The notes below the pieces were generated by a model. It saw only the letters and a program-made list of their open reading frames with translations, was not told the DNA's origin and searched no databases. A stretch of DNA of 64,000 bases from Thermohalobaculum sp963700775 (GTDB lineage Bacteria > Pseudomonadota > Alphaproteobacteria > Rhodobacterales > Rhodobacteraceae): contig CAVOYU010000002.1 in NCBI GenBank assembly GCA_963700775.1, forward strand, positions 124,001-188,000. The letters are read 5' to 3'. The position numbers and the translations under genes are program-made. Shown here in pieces: positions 18,192 through 26,498 of this stretch (position 1 is its first letter; each line of letters opens with the position of its first letter).

Positions 18192-18752
18192 ATGAACAAG
18201 AAAATTGCCATCACGGTCGCGGTCCTGTCCGTCGCCGCAGCGGTTCCCTTGGCCACCTATGCCGGCAGCGAGCGGCATGGCGGGAACCGCGACTGCTCGC
18301 CCCATCAAATGGGCATGGGCGGGCATGAAGGCATGCGCGGCGGGATGCATGGCGACATGCGCGGCGATCGCGGTCAGCATGGAATGCACGGCGGAATGCA
18401 CGGCCAGATTCGGATGCTCGAATTGATCGAGCGCTACGATGCCGACGGCAGCGGTTCGCTTACGCAGGCGGAGATCGATGCGGGTCGCGCCGCCAGGCTG
18501 AGTGAGTTCGATGCGGACGGCAACGGCACGCTGTCGCTGGCGGAATACGAGGCGCTGTGGCTCGATGCGATGCGCGAGAGCATGGTCCGCCGTTTCCAGC
18601 GCCACGACCGGGACGGCGATGGCCAGGTCACGGCTGCGGAGTTCGGCCGGCGGATGGAGCACATGGTGATGATGCGCGACCGCAATGGCGACGGCCTGCT
18701 CGATCTCGAGGACGCCGGCGGTCCCGGCGAGGACGACGGTCAGGCGCAATAA
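18192..18752 (+). CDS. secreted EF-hand protein with Met/His/Gly-rich segment
   Basis: A 186-residue exported protein. The N-terminus MNKKIAITVAVLSVAAAVPLATYA is a signal peptide (written here as its family pattern: two Lys, hydrophobic core, AxA-like end); GGAG lies 8 bases before the ATG at 18192. Residues ~30-75 are very rich in Met, His and Gly (repeats of GMHG/GMRG) and could bind soft metals. Four EF-hand-like loops follow: DADGSGSLT, DADGNGTLS, DRDGDGQVT and DRNGDGLLD, each with Asp at 1, 3, 5. Probably a periplasmic calcium-binding protein; partner unknown. Confidence 0.75.
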   Translation: MNKKIAITVAVLSVAAAVPLATYAGSERHGGNRDCSPHQMGMGGHEGMRGGMHGDMRGDRGQHGMHGGMHGQIRMLELIERYDADGSGSLTQAEIDAGRAARLSEFDADGNGTLSLAEYEALWLDAMRESMVRRFQRHDRDGDGQVTAAEFGRRMEHMVMMRDRNGDGLLDLEDAGGPGEDDGQAQ

Positions 18753-18759
18753 ATGCGAA

Positions 18760-18785
18760 CGGGGGCCGGATCGCCCCGGCCCCCG
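18760..18785. terminator. bidirectional hairpin between EF-hand gene and pdhC
   Basis: Perfect 10-bp GC stem (18760-18769 with 18776-18785, loop ATCGCC). Read from the minus strand it is followed by TTCGCATTTATT, so it fits best as the end of the pdh transcript, but it can serve both convergent genes. Confidence 0.55.
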
Positions 18786-18823
18786 CTTGCCGCGCCAGGC
18801 CCGGGCGGGCCGGGTATTCCAGA

Positions 18824-20134
18824 TTACATCAGCATCGACAGCGGATCCTCGATGTAGCCCTTGACCGCATCGAGGAACTGGGCGCCGAGCGCGCCGTCGA
18901 TCACCCGGTGGTCGACCGAGAGGGTCACCGACATCACCGTGGCGATCGCCACCGCGCCGTCCTTCACCACCGGCTTCTGCACTCCGGCGCCGACCGCCAG
19001 GATCGAGGCGTGGGGCGGGTTGATCACCGCGTCGAAATTGTCGATCCCCATCATTCCGAGGTTCGAGATCGCGAAGCTGCCGCCCTGGTATTCGTGTGGA
19101 GCGAGTTTGCGAGTTTTGGCCCGGGCGGCCAGATCCTTCATTTCCGCGGAAAGCACCGAGAGGGACTTGGTTTCGGCATCGCGGATGACGGGCGTGAACA
19201 GGCCACCCTCGATGGCCACGGCCACCGCCACGTCCGAAGCCTTGAATTTCAGCACCCGATCACCGGCCCAGACCGCGTTGCAGTCGGGTACCTGCTGCAG
19301 GGCCAGCGCGCAGGCCTTGATGATGTAGTCGTTGACGGAGAGCTTGATGCCGCGCTTCTCGCCCTTGGCGTTCATGCTCGCGCGGAGCTTCAGGAGGGCG
19401 TCGAGCTCGATGTCGCGGCGGAGATAGAAATGCGGGATGGTCGACTTCGCCTCGGACAGGCGGGCGGCGATGGTCTTGCGCATCCCGTCGAGTGTGATCT
19501 CCTCGTGCTCGCGGTCGGCGTACATCCTGCGCACCATCTCGGTGCTGGGGCCGGCCGGGGCAGCAGGCACAGGCGCGGCGGCGGCTGGCGCGGCTGCGGC
19601 CATCGGTGCCGCCCTGGCTCCCTCGACATCGGCCTTCACGATCCGCCCGTGCGGCCCCGATCCCCGGATCCCGCCGAGGTCGATCCCCTTCTCGGCGGCG
19701 ATCCTTCGGGCGAGGGGTGAGGCGAAGACGCGCCCACCATCGGCCTTTGCAGGCGCGGCCGGGGCAGGGGTAGGGGCGGGGGCCGCCGCCGCAGACGCGG
19801 CTGCCGGTGCTTCGGCGCCGTTCCCCTTCTTCGGCGCCGGAGCGGTTTCCGATGCGAACCCGGTCGCGGAACCGATCGCGGAGGCGTCCTCGCCCTCCTC
19901 GAGAAGCACGGCGATCACCGCGTTCACCTTCACGCCCTCGGTTCCATCGGGGACCACGATCTTGCCGAGCTTGCCCTCGTCGACCGCCTCGACCTCCATG
20001 GTGGCCTTGTCGGTCTCGATCTCGGCGATGATGTCGCCGGCGGCAATATTGTCGCCCTCGACCTTCAGCCACTTGGCGAGCTTGCCCTCCTCCATGGTCG
20101 GGGAGAGCGCGGGCATCAGGATGTTGATGGGCAT
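18824..20134 (-). CDS. pdhC: dihydrolipoamide acetyltransferase, E2 of pyruvate dehydrogenase
   Basis: Forms the core of the pyruvate dehydrogenase complex and transfers acetyl from lipoamide to CoA. The 436-residue protein has one lipoyl domain (residues 1-80, Lys43 in ETDKATMEVE), an Ala/Pro linker, the peripheral subunit-binding domain (FASPLARRIAAEKGIDL, GSGPHGRIVKADVE) and the catalytic domain ending with the active-site DHRVIDGALGAQFL. It lies 13 bp after pdhB. No lipoamide dehydrogenase gene follows; the operon ends here. Confidence 0.95.
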   Translation of the reverse strand: MPINILMPALSPTMEEGKLAKWLKVEGDNIAAGDIIAEIETDKATMEVEAVDEGKLGKIVVPDGTEGVKVNAVIAVLLEEGEDASAIGSATGFASETAPAPKKGNGAEAPAAASAAAAPAPTPAPAAPAKADGGRVFASPLARRIAAEKGIDLGGIRGSGPHGRIVKADVEGARAAPMAAAAPAAAAPVPAAPAGPSTEMVRRMYADREHEEITLDGMRKTIAARLSEAKSTIPHFYLRRDIELDALLKLRASMNAKGEKRGIKLSVNDYIIKACALALQQVPDCNAVWAGDRVLKFKASDVAVAVAIEGGLFTPVIRDAETKSLSVLSAEMKDLAARAKTRKLAPHEYQGGSFAISNLGMMGIDNFDAVINPPHASILAVGAGVQKPVVKDGAVAIATVMSVTLSVDHRVIDGALGAQFLDAVKGYIEDPLSMLM

Positions 20135-20147
20135 TCTCGCGTCCCCC

Positions 20148-21527
20148 TCAGCGATAGCAGACCGACTTGGCGGCGGCGACGACCTCGTCCGCCGTCACCA
20201 GCGCCAGCTTTTCGAGATTGGCCGCATAGGGCATCGGCACGTCCTTGCCGGTGCAGTTGATCACGGGCGCGTCGAGATAGTCGAACGCCTCCTGCATCAG
20301 CGCGGCCGAGACGTGGTTGCCGATCGAGCAGACCGGCCAGCCTTCCTCGACGGTGACGCAGCGGTTGGTCTTCATCACCGAGCGAACGACGGCGCCGGTG
20401 TCCATCGGGCGGAGCGAGCGCAGGTCGATCACCTCGGCCGAGATGCCCTCGGCGGCGAGCTTCTCGGCGGCGGCGAGGGTGTGGTTCATGCCGATCCCGA
20501 AGCTGACAAGGGTGACGTCCGTTCCCTCGCGCCAGATCCGCGCCTTGCCGATCGGCACGGTCAGATCGTCGATGTCCGGCACGTCGAATGACCGGCCGTA
20601 GAGGATCTCGTTCTCGAGGAAGATCACCGGGTTCGGGTCTCGGATCGCCGATTTCAGCAGGCCCTTGGCATCCGCCGCGGAATAGGGTTGCACGACCTTG
20701 AGGCCCGGCACCTGGGCGTACCAGGCGGCGTAGTCCTGGCTGTGCTGGGCGGCGACCCGGGCCGCTGCGCCGTTCGGCCCGCGGAAGACAATCGGGCAGT
20801 GCATCTGGCCACCCGACATGTAGTGCGTCTTGGCGGCAGAATTGATGATCTGGTCGATCGCCTGCATGGCGAAGTTGAAGGTCATGAACTCGACGATGGG
20901 ACGCAGCCCCGCGAAGGCGGCGCCAACCGCAATGCCGGCGAAGCCGTGCTCGGTGATCGGGGTGTCGATCACCCGGCGGGCGCCGAACTCGTCCAGCAGT
21001 CCCTGGCTGATCTTGTAGGCCCCCTGGTACTCGGCCACCTCCTCGCCCATCAGGAACACGTCGCCGTCGCGGCGCATTTCCTCGGCCATGGCGTCGCGCA
21101 GCGCCTCGCGCACGGTCTGGGTCTTCATCTTGGCGTCGGCCGGCCAGTCGGGCGCGCCCGGCGCCTCGGTCGCAACCGGCGCGGCGGCGGGAGCGGGCGC
21201 CTTGGCAGCCGGAGCTGGGGCCGCGGGCGACGGGGCAGGTGCCGCCGTCTGCGTCGGCCTTGCCGCCGCCGCCGAGGCATTCTCGCCTTCTTCCAGCAGG
21301 ACCGCGATCACCTCGTTGACCTTCACGCCCTCGGTGCCCTCGGCGACCATGATCTTGCCGACGACGCCCTCGTCGACCGCCTCGACCTCCATGGTGGCCT
21401 TGTCGGTCTCGATCTCGGCGATGATGTCGCCGGAGCTGACCTTGTCGCCTTCCTTGATGTTCCACTTTGCCAGCTTGCCCTCCTCCATGGTGGGCGAGAG
21501 CGCGGGCATGAGAATCTGGATCGTCAT
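20148..21527 (-). CDS. pdhB: pyruvate dehydrogenase E1 beta subunit with N-terminal lipoyl domain
   Basis: The 459-residue protein joins a lipoyl domain (residues 1-80, Lys43) and an Ala/Pro-rich linker to the E1-beta transketolase fold (from about 130: TVREALRDAMAEEM, VFLMGEEVAEYQGAYK, ITEHGFAGIAVGAA). This fusion is characteristic of alphaproteobacteria. It pairs with PdhA to decarboxylate pyruvate using thiamine diphosphate. The first ~80 codons are nearly the same as those of pdhC, giving a direct DNA repeat within the operon. Confidence 0.95.
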   Translation of the reverse strand: MTIQILMPALSPTMEEGKLAKWNIKEGDKVSSGDIIAEIETDKATMEVEAVDEGVVGKIMVAEGTEGVKVNEVIAVLLEEGENASAAAARPTQTAAPAPSPAAPAPAAKAPAPAAAPVATEAPGAPDWPADAKMKTQTVREALRDAMAEEMRRDGDVFLMGEEVAEYQGAYKISQGLLDEFGARRVIDTPITEHGFAGIAVGAAFAGLRPIVEFMTFNFAMQAIDQIINSAAKTHYMSGGQMHCPIVFRGPNGAAARVAAQHSQDYAAWYAQVPGLKVVQPYSAADAKGLLKSAIRDPNPVIFLENEILYGRSFDVPDIDDLTVPIGKARIWREGTDVTLVSFGIGMNHTLAAAEKLAAEGISAEVIDLRSLRPMDTGAVVRSVMKTNRCVTVEEGWPVCSIGNHVSAALMQEAFDYLDAPVINCTGKDVPMPYAANLEKLALVTADEVVAAAKSVCYR

Positions 21528-21549
21528 CTTGTCTTTTCCCCCGCTCGGA

Positions 21550-22548
21550 TCAGGCTTCGGCCAGGATGTCGGTATAGAGCTCGGCCAGGTCGGGCTCCGG
21601 GCTCTCCTGCGCGAACTTCGCGGATTCGTTCACGATGTCGCGGATCTCCTTGTCGATCTTCTTGATCGCGTCCTCGTCGGCGTACTTGCCCTCCAGGATC
21701 AGCTTCCTCAACCCGTCGATCGGATCGTGCTCCTCACGCATCTTGGCGACTTCCTCACGGGTCCGGTACTTGGCCGGGTCAGACATTGAATGCCCGCGGT
21801 AGCGGTAGGTCTTCATCTCGAGGATGTAGGGTCCGTTGCCGGCGCGGCAGTGTTCGGTTGCCCGTTGGCCGGCCTCCTTGACCTTCAGAACGTCCATGCC
21901 GTCGACCTCCTCGCCGGGGATGCCGAAGGCCGCGCCGCGAGTGTAGAGCGCGGGCGTCGAAGTCGAGCGGCGCTGCGCGGTGCCCATGGCGTACTGGTTA
22001 TTCTCGATGACGAAGATCACCGGCAGCGCCCAGAGCGCGGCCATGTTGAAGGTCTCGTAGATCTGACCCTGGTTCGAGGCGCCGTCGCCGAAATAGGCGA
22101 AGCTGACATTGTTGTTGCCGCGGTACTTGTTGGCGAAGCCCAGACCCGCCCCGATCGGCACCTGGGCGCCGACGATGCCGTGGCCGCCGTAGAAGTTCTT
22201 CTCGCGGCTGAACATGTGCATCGAACCGCCCTTGCCCTTGGAGTAGCCGCCCTCGCGCCCGGTCAGCTCGGCCATCACTCCGTTCGGGTTCATGCCGCAG
22301 GCCAGCATGTGGCCGTGGTCGCGGTAGGACGTGACCACTTGATCGCCCTCGATGCAGTTGGCCTGCAGGCCGACGACGACGGCTTCCTGACCGATATAGA
22401 GATGGCAGAACCCGCCGATCAGACCCATGCCGTAGAGCTGACCCGCCTTCTCCTCGAACCGACGGATCAGCAGCATGTCGCTGTAGTAGCCAAGCAGTTC
22501 TTCGGGTGTGGGGCTGTTCTTGCGGCGCTTGGTCTTGGGGCTGGCCAT
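21550..22548 (-). CDS. pdhA: pyruvate dehydrogenase E1 alpha subunit
   Basis: A 332-residue thiamine diphosphate enzyme. Signatures: FCHLYIGQEAVVVGL, TSYRDHGH, the cofactor-binding motif GDGASNQG running to VIENN, and the phosphorylatable-loop region RYRGHSMSDPAKYR. The start at 22548 is chosen because GGAGGGAG precedes it; the frame is open upstream to 22650 but not conserved there. It is followed at 22 bp by pdhB and lies 182 bp downstream of ftsB. Confidence 0.95.
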   Translation of the reverse strand: MASPKTKRRKNSPTPEELLGYYSDMLLIRRFEEKAGQLYGMGLIGGFCHLYIGQEAVVVGLQANCIEGDQVVTSYRDHGHMLACGMNPNGVMAELTGREGGYSKGKGGSMHMFSREKNFYGGHGIVGAQVPIGAGLGFANKYRGNNNVSFAYFGDGASNQGQIYETFNMAALWALPVIFVIENNQYAMGTAQRRSTSTPALYTRGAAFGIPGEEVDGMDVLKVKEAGQRATEHCRAGNGPYILEMKTYRYRGHSMSDPAKYRTREEVAKMREEHDPIDGLRKLILEGKYADEDAIKKIDKEIRDIVNESAKFAQESPEPDLAELYTDILAEA

Positions 22549-22730
22549 GCGTCTCCCTCCGGGGCGGTCAAAAAACACGGTCGCGGCCTCGGTGGCCACG
22601 GCAGGTCGATCAGCGCCCTGAATAGCGCCTTTGCCGCGGCGGCGCAGCAAAGATTGCAGTCATCACCTTGCAAAAATCCGGTCGTCGGCATGCGAAACGT
22701 TGCAGGCGGCCGCGGCAATGCGGAAATTCG

Positions 22731-23030
22731 TTAGCGGATGACCACGTCTTCGGGCCTGACCACACCCAGGACGGCGCGCGCGCGTTCGTCGAGAAGGTCG
22801 ATGTCGAGGTAGTTCTCGTCGAGCCGCCGGACCAGGTTCCGAAGTTCCTTGCGGTCTTCGGCCACCCCGTCGAACTCGCGCTGGAGGTCGCGCTCGAGCG
22901 CCTCGGCCTCGCGCAGGGCGGCCAGGCCGTGTTCGCCCTGGAGAGCGCTATGCCCGAAGACGGCGAGGACGGCGACGAGAAGTATGAAAAAGGCGGGGGT
23001 GACGACCTGTCCCCAGTCCCATTTCATCAT
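22731..23030 (-). CDS. ftsB: FtsB/DivIC family septum formation protein
   Basis: A 99-residue bitopic membrane protein: short cytosolic N-terminus, one transmembrane helix at about residues 10-26 (VTPAFFILLVAVLAVFG), then a coiled coil at about 36-75 (ALREAEALERDLQREFDGV). The later LDIDLLDERARAVLGVVRPEDVV matches DivIC/FtsB proteins. It connects early and late divisome parts. The eno-ftsB-pdhA order is common in this class. The start at 23030 has two consecutive Met codons. Confidence 0.85.
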   Translation of the reverse strand: MMKWDWGQVVTPAFFILLVAVLAVFGHSALQGEHGLAALREAEALERDLQREFDGVAEDRKELRNLVRRLDENYLDIDLLDERARAVLGVVRPEDVVIR

Positions 23031-23149
23031 GACGCGGCCAACCCCGTTCCGGTCTCGCCCAGCTGCGATTCGGTCACTATAAATCGGCAGAGCCCAAAAG
23101 GAAAGAGTCCTTGTGACTCCATGGGCATGGATAGGGACTCTGATCCGGC

Positions 23150-24424
23150 TCAGCCGCGCAGGACAGATCGCCCCGCATAGACCGCGCTTGCGCCCAGCCC
23201 CTCTTCGATCCGGATCAGCTGGTTGTACTTGGCGAGCCGATCCGACCGTGCAAGCGAGCCGGTCTTGATCTGCCCGCAATTGGTGGCGACCGCGAGGTCG
23301 GCGATGGTCGCGTCCTCGGTCTCGCCGGAGCGGTGCGACATCACCGCGGTCATCCGCGCGCCATGCGCCATCCGGACTGCCTCCAGCGTCTCCGACAGCG
23401 AGCCGATCTGGTTGACCTTGACCAGGATAGAGTTTGCCGCACCAACTTCAATTCCCCGCTCCAACCGCTTGGAGTTGGTGACGAAAAGATCGTCGCCGAC
23501 GAGCTGGCATCGGTCGCCGATTGCACGCGTGAGCGCCACCCAGCCGTCCCAGTCGTCCTCGGCCATGCCATCCTCGATGGAGATGATCGGGTAGTCCGCG
23601 ACCAGCGCGGCGAGGTAGTCGGCCATGCCGCCGCTGTCGAGAACCTTGCCCTCGCCGTCGAGGTGGTACTTGCCGTCGCGGAAGAACTCGGTCGAGGCGG
23701 CGTCGAGCGCCAGATGGATCTCCTCGCCCGGCCGGTAGCCGGCCTTCTCGACAGCGCGCATGATGAAATCCAGCGCATCGCGGGTCGAGGCGAGGTTCGG
23801 GGCGAAGCCGCCCTCGTCGCCGACATTGGTGTTGTGGCCGGCGGCCTTGAGCTCCTTCTTCAGGGTCTGGAAAACCTCGGCGCCGATCCGGACCGCATCG
23901 CGGAGCGTCTCGGCGGCGACCGGCATGATCATGAATTCCTGGATATCGATCGGATTGTCCGCGTGGGCGCCGCCATTGACGATATTCATCATCGGCACTG
24001 GCAGCACGCGGGCCGCGGTTCCCCCAACATAGCGGTAGAGCGGCAGCCCGACCGACTCCGCCGCCGCCTTCGCCACCGCGAGGCTGACGCCCAGGATCGC
24101 GTTGGCGCCGAGCCGGCTCTTGTTGGCGGTGCCGTCGAGCTCGCAAAGCACCTCGTCGATCGCTTCCTGCTCGGTCGCGTCCATGCCGGCAAGCGCCTCG
24201 AAGATCTCGCCATTCGCGGCCTCGACCGCACGGAGCACGCCCTTGCCGCCGTAGCGCGCCTCGCCGTCGCGGAGCTCGACGGCCTCGTGCGCGCCGGTCG
24301 AGGCGCCGGAAGGCACCGCTGCGCGGCCCTCGGCGCCGTCGTCGAGCAGAACGTCGACCTCCACGGTCGGATTGCCGCGGCTGTCGAGGATCTCGCGGGC
24401 GGTGATGTCGATGATCGCGCTCAT
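23150..24424 (-). CDS. eno: enolase
   Basis: Converts 2-phosphoglycerate to phosphoenolpyruvate. The 424-residue protein is normal in length. Visible: ILDSRGNPTVEVDV, PSGASTGAHEA (Ser loop), NVGDEGGFAPN, the Mg ligands in LALDAASTEF, ISIEDGMAEDDWDGW and LVGDDLFVTN, the catalytic Lys in VKVNQIGSL, and SHRSGETED. It heads the eno-ftsB-pdhABC stretch. Confidence 0.97.
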   Translation of the reverse strand: MSAIIDITAREILDSRGNPTVEVDVLLDDGAEGRAAVPSGASTGAHEAVELRDGEARYGGKGVLRAVEAANGEIFEALAGMDATEQEAIDEVLCELDGTANKSRLGANAILGVSLAVAKAAAESVGLPLYRYVGGTAARVLPVPMMNIVNGGAHADNPIDIQEFMIMPVAAETLRDAVRIGAEVFQTLKKELKAAGHNTNVGDEGGFAPNLASTRDALDFIMRAVEKAGYRPGEEIHLALDAASTEFFRDGKYHLDGEGKVLDSGGMADYLAALVADYPIISIEDGMAEDDWDGWVALTRAIGDRCQLVGDDLFVTNSKRLERGIEVGAANSILVKVNQIGSLSETLEAVRMAHGARMTAVMSHRSGETEDATIADLAVATNCGQIKTGSLARSDRLAKYNQLIRIEEGLGASAVYAGRSVLRG

Positions 24425-24493
24425 GGGGGCATTCCTGCAGGTGATCCGGGTCGGCCCGGGGGATACATCAGGGCAGGGGTCCCGTAAAGCGTC

Positions 24494-24517
24494 GCGGGCG
24501 CCCGAAGGGGCGCCCGC
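24494..24517 (-). terminator. hairpin downstream of the iron-binding protein gene
   Basis: Perfect 10-bp stem GCGGGCGCCC/GGGCGCCCGC with a GAAG loop, starting 29 bp past the stop at 24546. A clear T-run is missing, so terminator strength is uncertain. Confidence 0.5.
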
Positions 24518-24545
24518 GCGGAGATTTCATCGTCTGAACCCGGCG

Positions 24546-25550
24546 TCAGTTGTCGAATCCGGTCTCCTCGACGATCCGCAGGGCCTCGCCGCTCAGTTCG
24601 CCGATCTGGGTGAGCGGGATGCTGTCCGGCGTGAAGCTGCCCCAGCCCGCCACCAGTTCCGAGGCAGGGACGCCGGCGCGCACCGGGTACTCGTAATTGA
24701 GCTCGGCATAGAGCTTCTGCGCGTCCTCCGAGAGCATGAAGTCGACCAGCTTCAGCGCGGCGTCATGGTTCGGAGAGGACTTGGTCACGGCGCCGCCGGA
24801 GATATTCACATGGGCGCCGCCGCCCTCGAACACCGGGAAGATCACGTTGACCGACTCGGCCCAGGGCTTCTGGTCGGCCTCATCCAGCATCTTGCCCATG
24901 TAGTAAGTGTTGCCGATCGCGAGGTCGCATTCGCCGGCCCACACCGCCTTGACCTGTGCCCGGTCGTTGCCCTGCGGGGTGCGGGCTAGATTGGCCTTCA
25001 GGCCCTTGACCCAATCGCGCGCACCGTCCGGCCCGTGATGGGCGATCACCGCTGCGATGAGCGCCAGGTTGTAGCTGTGGGCGCCGGGCCGGATGCAGAT
25101 CTTGCCTTTCCACTTCGGGTCGGCAAGGTCCTCCCAGGAGGTCACCGCACCGGCCTCGACACGCTCTTTCGACGCATAGACGACCCGTGCCCGAGTGGTC
25201 AGTGCGAACCAGTGACCGTCCGCGTCGCGGAGCGCCTCGGGCACCACTTCGTCGACGGTGGCCGAGCCGTGCGGCTGGGTCAGGCCGGCGTCGGTCGCCG
25301 CCTTCACGCTGCCGATGTCGGCGGTGATGTAGAGGTCCGCCGGTCCGCGGTCGCCCTCGGCCTTCATGCGCTCGATCAGGCCCTTCTCCGAATAGAGCAC
25401 ATTGACGGCGATGCCGCTCTCGGCGGTAAAGGCATCGAAGATCGGTTGGATCAGCTCCGGCTGGCGGGTTGTGTAGACATTTACCTCGTCGGCCAGGGCC
25501 GGGAGGGAGGCGGCCGCCACAGCGGCGCCGAGGATCAGGCGAGCAATCAT
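24546..25550 (-). CDS. Fe(III) ABC transporter substrate-binding protein (FbpA/FutA type)
   Basis: Periplasmic ferric-iron-binding protein of 334 residues with a signal peptide ending ASLPALA near residue 20. The mature start DEVNVYTTRQPELIQPIFDA is typical of FbpA/FutA/IdiA. Iron-ligand Tyr candidates occur in GNTYYMGKM and LNYEYPVRAG. No permease or ATPase gene lies next to it, so the rest of the transporter is elsewhere. It has an excellent promoter with flanking direct repeats (see 25581-25622), suggesting iron-responsive control. Confidence 0.9.
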   Translation of the reverse strand: MIARLILGAAVAAASLPALADEVNVYTTRQPELIQPIFDAFTAESGIAVNVLYSEKGLIERMKAEGDRGPADLYITADIGSVKAATDAGLTQPHGSATVDEVVPEALRDADGHWFALTTRARVVYASKERVEAGAVTSWEDLADPKWKGKICIRPGAHSYNLALIAAVIAHHGPDGARDWVKGLKANLARTPQGNDRAQVKAVWAGECDLAIGNTYYMGKMLDEADQKPWAESVNVIFPVFEGGGAHVNISGGAVTKSSPNHDAALKLVDFMLSEDAQKLYAELNYEYPVRAGVPASELVAGWGSFTPDSIPLTQIGELSGEALRIVEETGFDN

Positions 25551-25580
25551 CGTGTTGGCTCCATCATCAGTTCCGCGTCC

Positions 25581-25608
25581 TGAATACCCGACTAAAACAC
25601 TTTGTCAA
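25581..25608 (-). promoter_or_regulatory. promoter of the iron-binding protein gene
   Basis: Read on the minus strand: -35 TTGACA (25608-25603), 16 bp spacer, -10 TATTCA (25586-25581), leaving about 25 bases to the ATG at 25550. It is the best sigma70-type promoter in the window. Confidence 0.7.
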
Positions 25609-25622
25609 TTCCGACTGAAACA
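25588..25622 (-). promoter_or_regulatory. direct repeat operator over the promoter
   Basis: The 12-mer CCGACTRAAACA occurs at 25588-25599 (inside the -35/-10 spacer) and at 25611-25622 (just upstream of the -35), 23 bp apart, about two helical turns. Position and spacing suggest a repressor site, probably iron-responsive. It does not match a site I know exactly. Confidence 0.5.
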
Positions 25623-25637
25623 GTAGGCCTAATTGTC

Positions 25638-26498
25638 TCACTCGCCAGGCCCGGACTTCTCGTTGGCCTTCACCCGGTCCCAGAGCGCGTCCATCTCGGC
25701 AAGCGTCGCCTCGGCGGGGCTGCGGCCCCCGGCACGAAGCAACGCCTCGATCCCTCGGAAGCGACGTTCGAACTTGGCGTTGGCGCGGCGCATGGCCAAT
25801 TCCGGATCGACCTTCAGGTGCCGGGCCAGGTTCGCCAGCACGAACAGCAGGTCGCCATACTCCTCCTCGATCCGAGCCGGATCGCCGCAGTCGATCTCGG
25901 CCACGAGTTCGGCGGTCTCCTCGTTCAGCTTCGCGAGCACGTCCTGCGGATCGGTCCAGTCAAAGCCGACCGTCGCCGCTCGCTTCGTCAGCTTGAACGC
26001 CCGGGTCAGGCCCGAGTGCGTCGCGGGCACGCCGTCGAGCACGCTTTCGCGTCGCTCGCCCTTCGCCGCCCGCTCGGCGGCCTTCAAGCCCTCCCAGTCG
26101 ACGTCTTCGGGCCGCATCAGCGGCGCGCCACGCTCGGGGCCGAAGACATGCGGGTGGCGGCCGACCATCTTGTCCGCGATTGCGCGCACCACATCGGCGA
26201 ACGCGAACGCGCCCTGCTCCTCGGCCATGCGTGCATGATACACCACCTGCAGCAGCAGATCGCCCAGTTCGTCCTTGAGCGCGGTCATGTCGCCCTGCTC
26301 GATCGCCTCGGCAACCTCGCAGGCTTCCTCGATGGTGTAGGGTGCGATGCTGCCGAAATCCTGTGCCCGATCCCAGGGGCAGCCATCGGGCGCGCGCAGA
26401 CGCTCCATGATCTCGATCAGCCGCTCGATCCCGGCGTCGTGGTCGAAAACCAGCCGGTCCGAGTCAGGCCGGGGCAGGGGCGGCTTCGGCCGGCTCAC
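25638..26498 (-). CDS. mazG: nucleoside triphosphate pyrophosphohydrolase MazG
   Basis: Hydrolyses NTPs to NMP and pyrophosphate. The 286-residue protein has two MazG domains: the first with LRAPDGCPWDRAQD and EEACEVAEAIE, ELGDLLLQVVYH (metal-binding Glu/Asp), the second with FDWTDPQDVLAKLNEE and EEEYGDLLFVLANLARH. Start is GTG at 26498, overlapping the stop of the upstream transporter gene as GTGA. Last gene of the guaA-ydcF-eamA-mazG unit. Confidence 0.93.
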   Translation of the reverse strand: MSRPKPPLPRPDSDRLVFDHDAGIERLIEIMERLRAPDGCPWDRAQDFGSIAPYTIEEACEVAEAIEQGDMTALKDELGDLLLQVVYHARMAEEQGAFAFADVVRAIADKMVGRHPHVFGPERGAPLMRPEDVDWEGLKAAERAAKGERRESVLDGVPATHSGLTRAFKLTKRAATVGFDWTDPQDVLAKLNEETAELVAEIDCGDPARIEEEYGDLLFVLANLARHLKVDPELAMRRANAKFERRFRGIEALLRAGGRSPAEATLAEMDALWDRVKANEKSGPGE

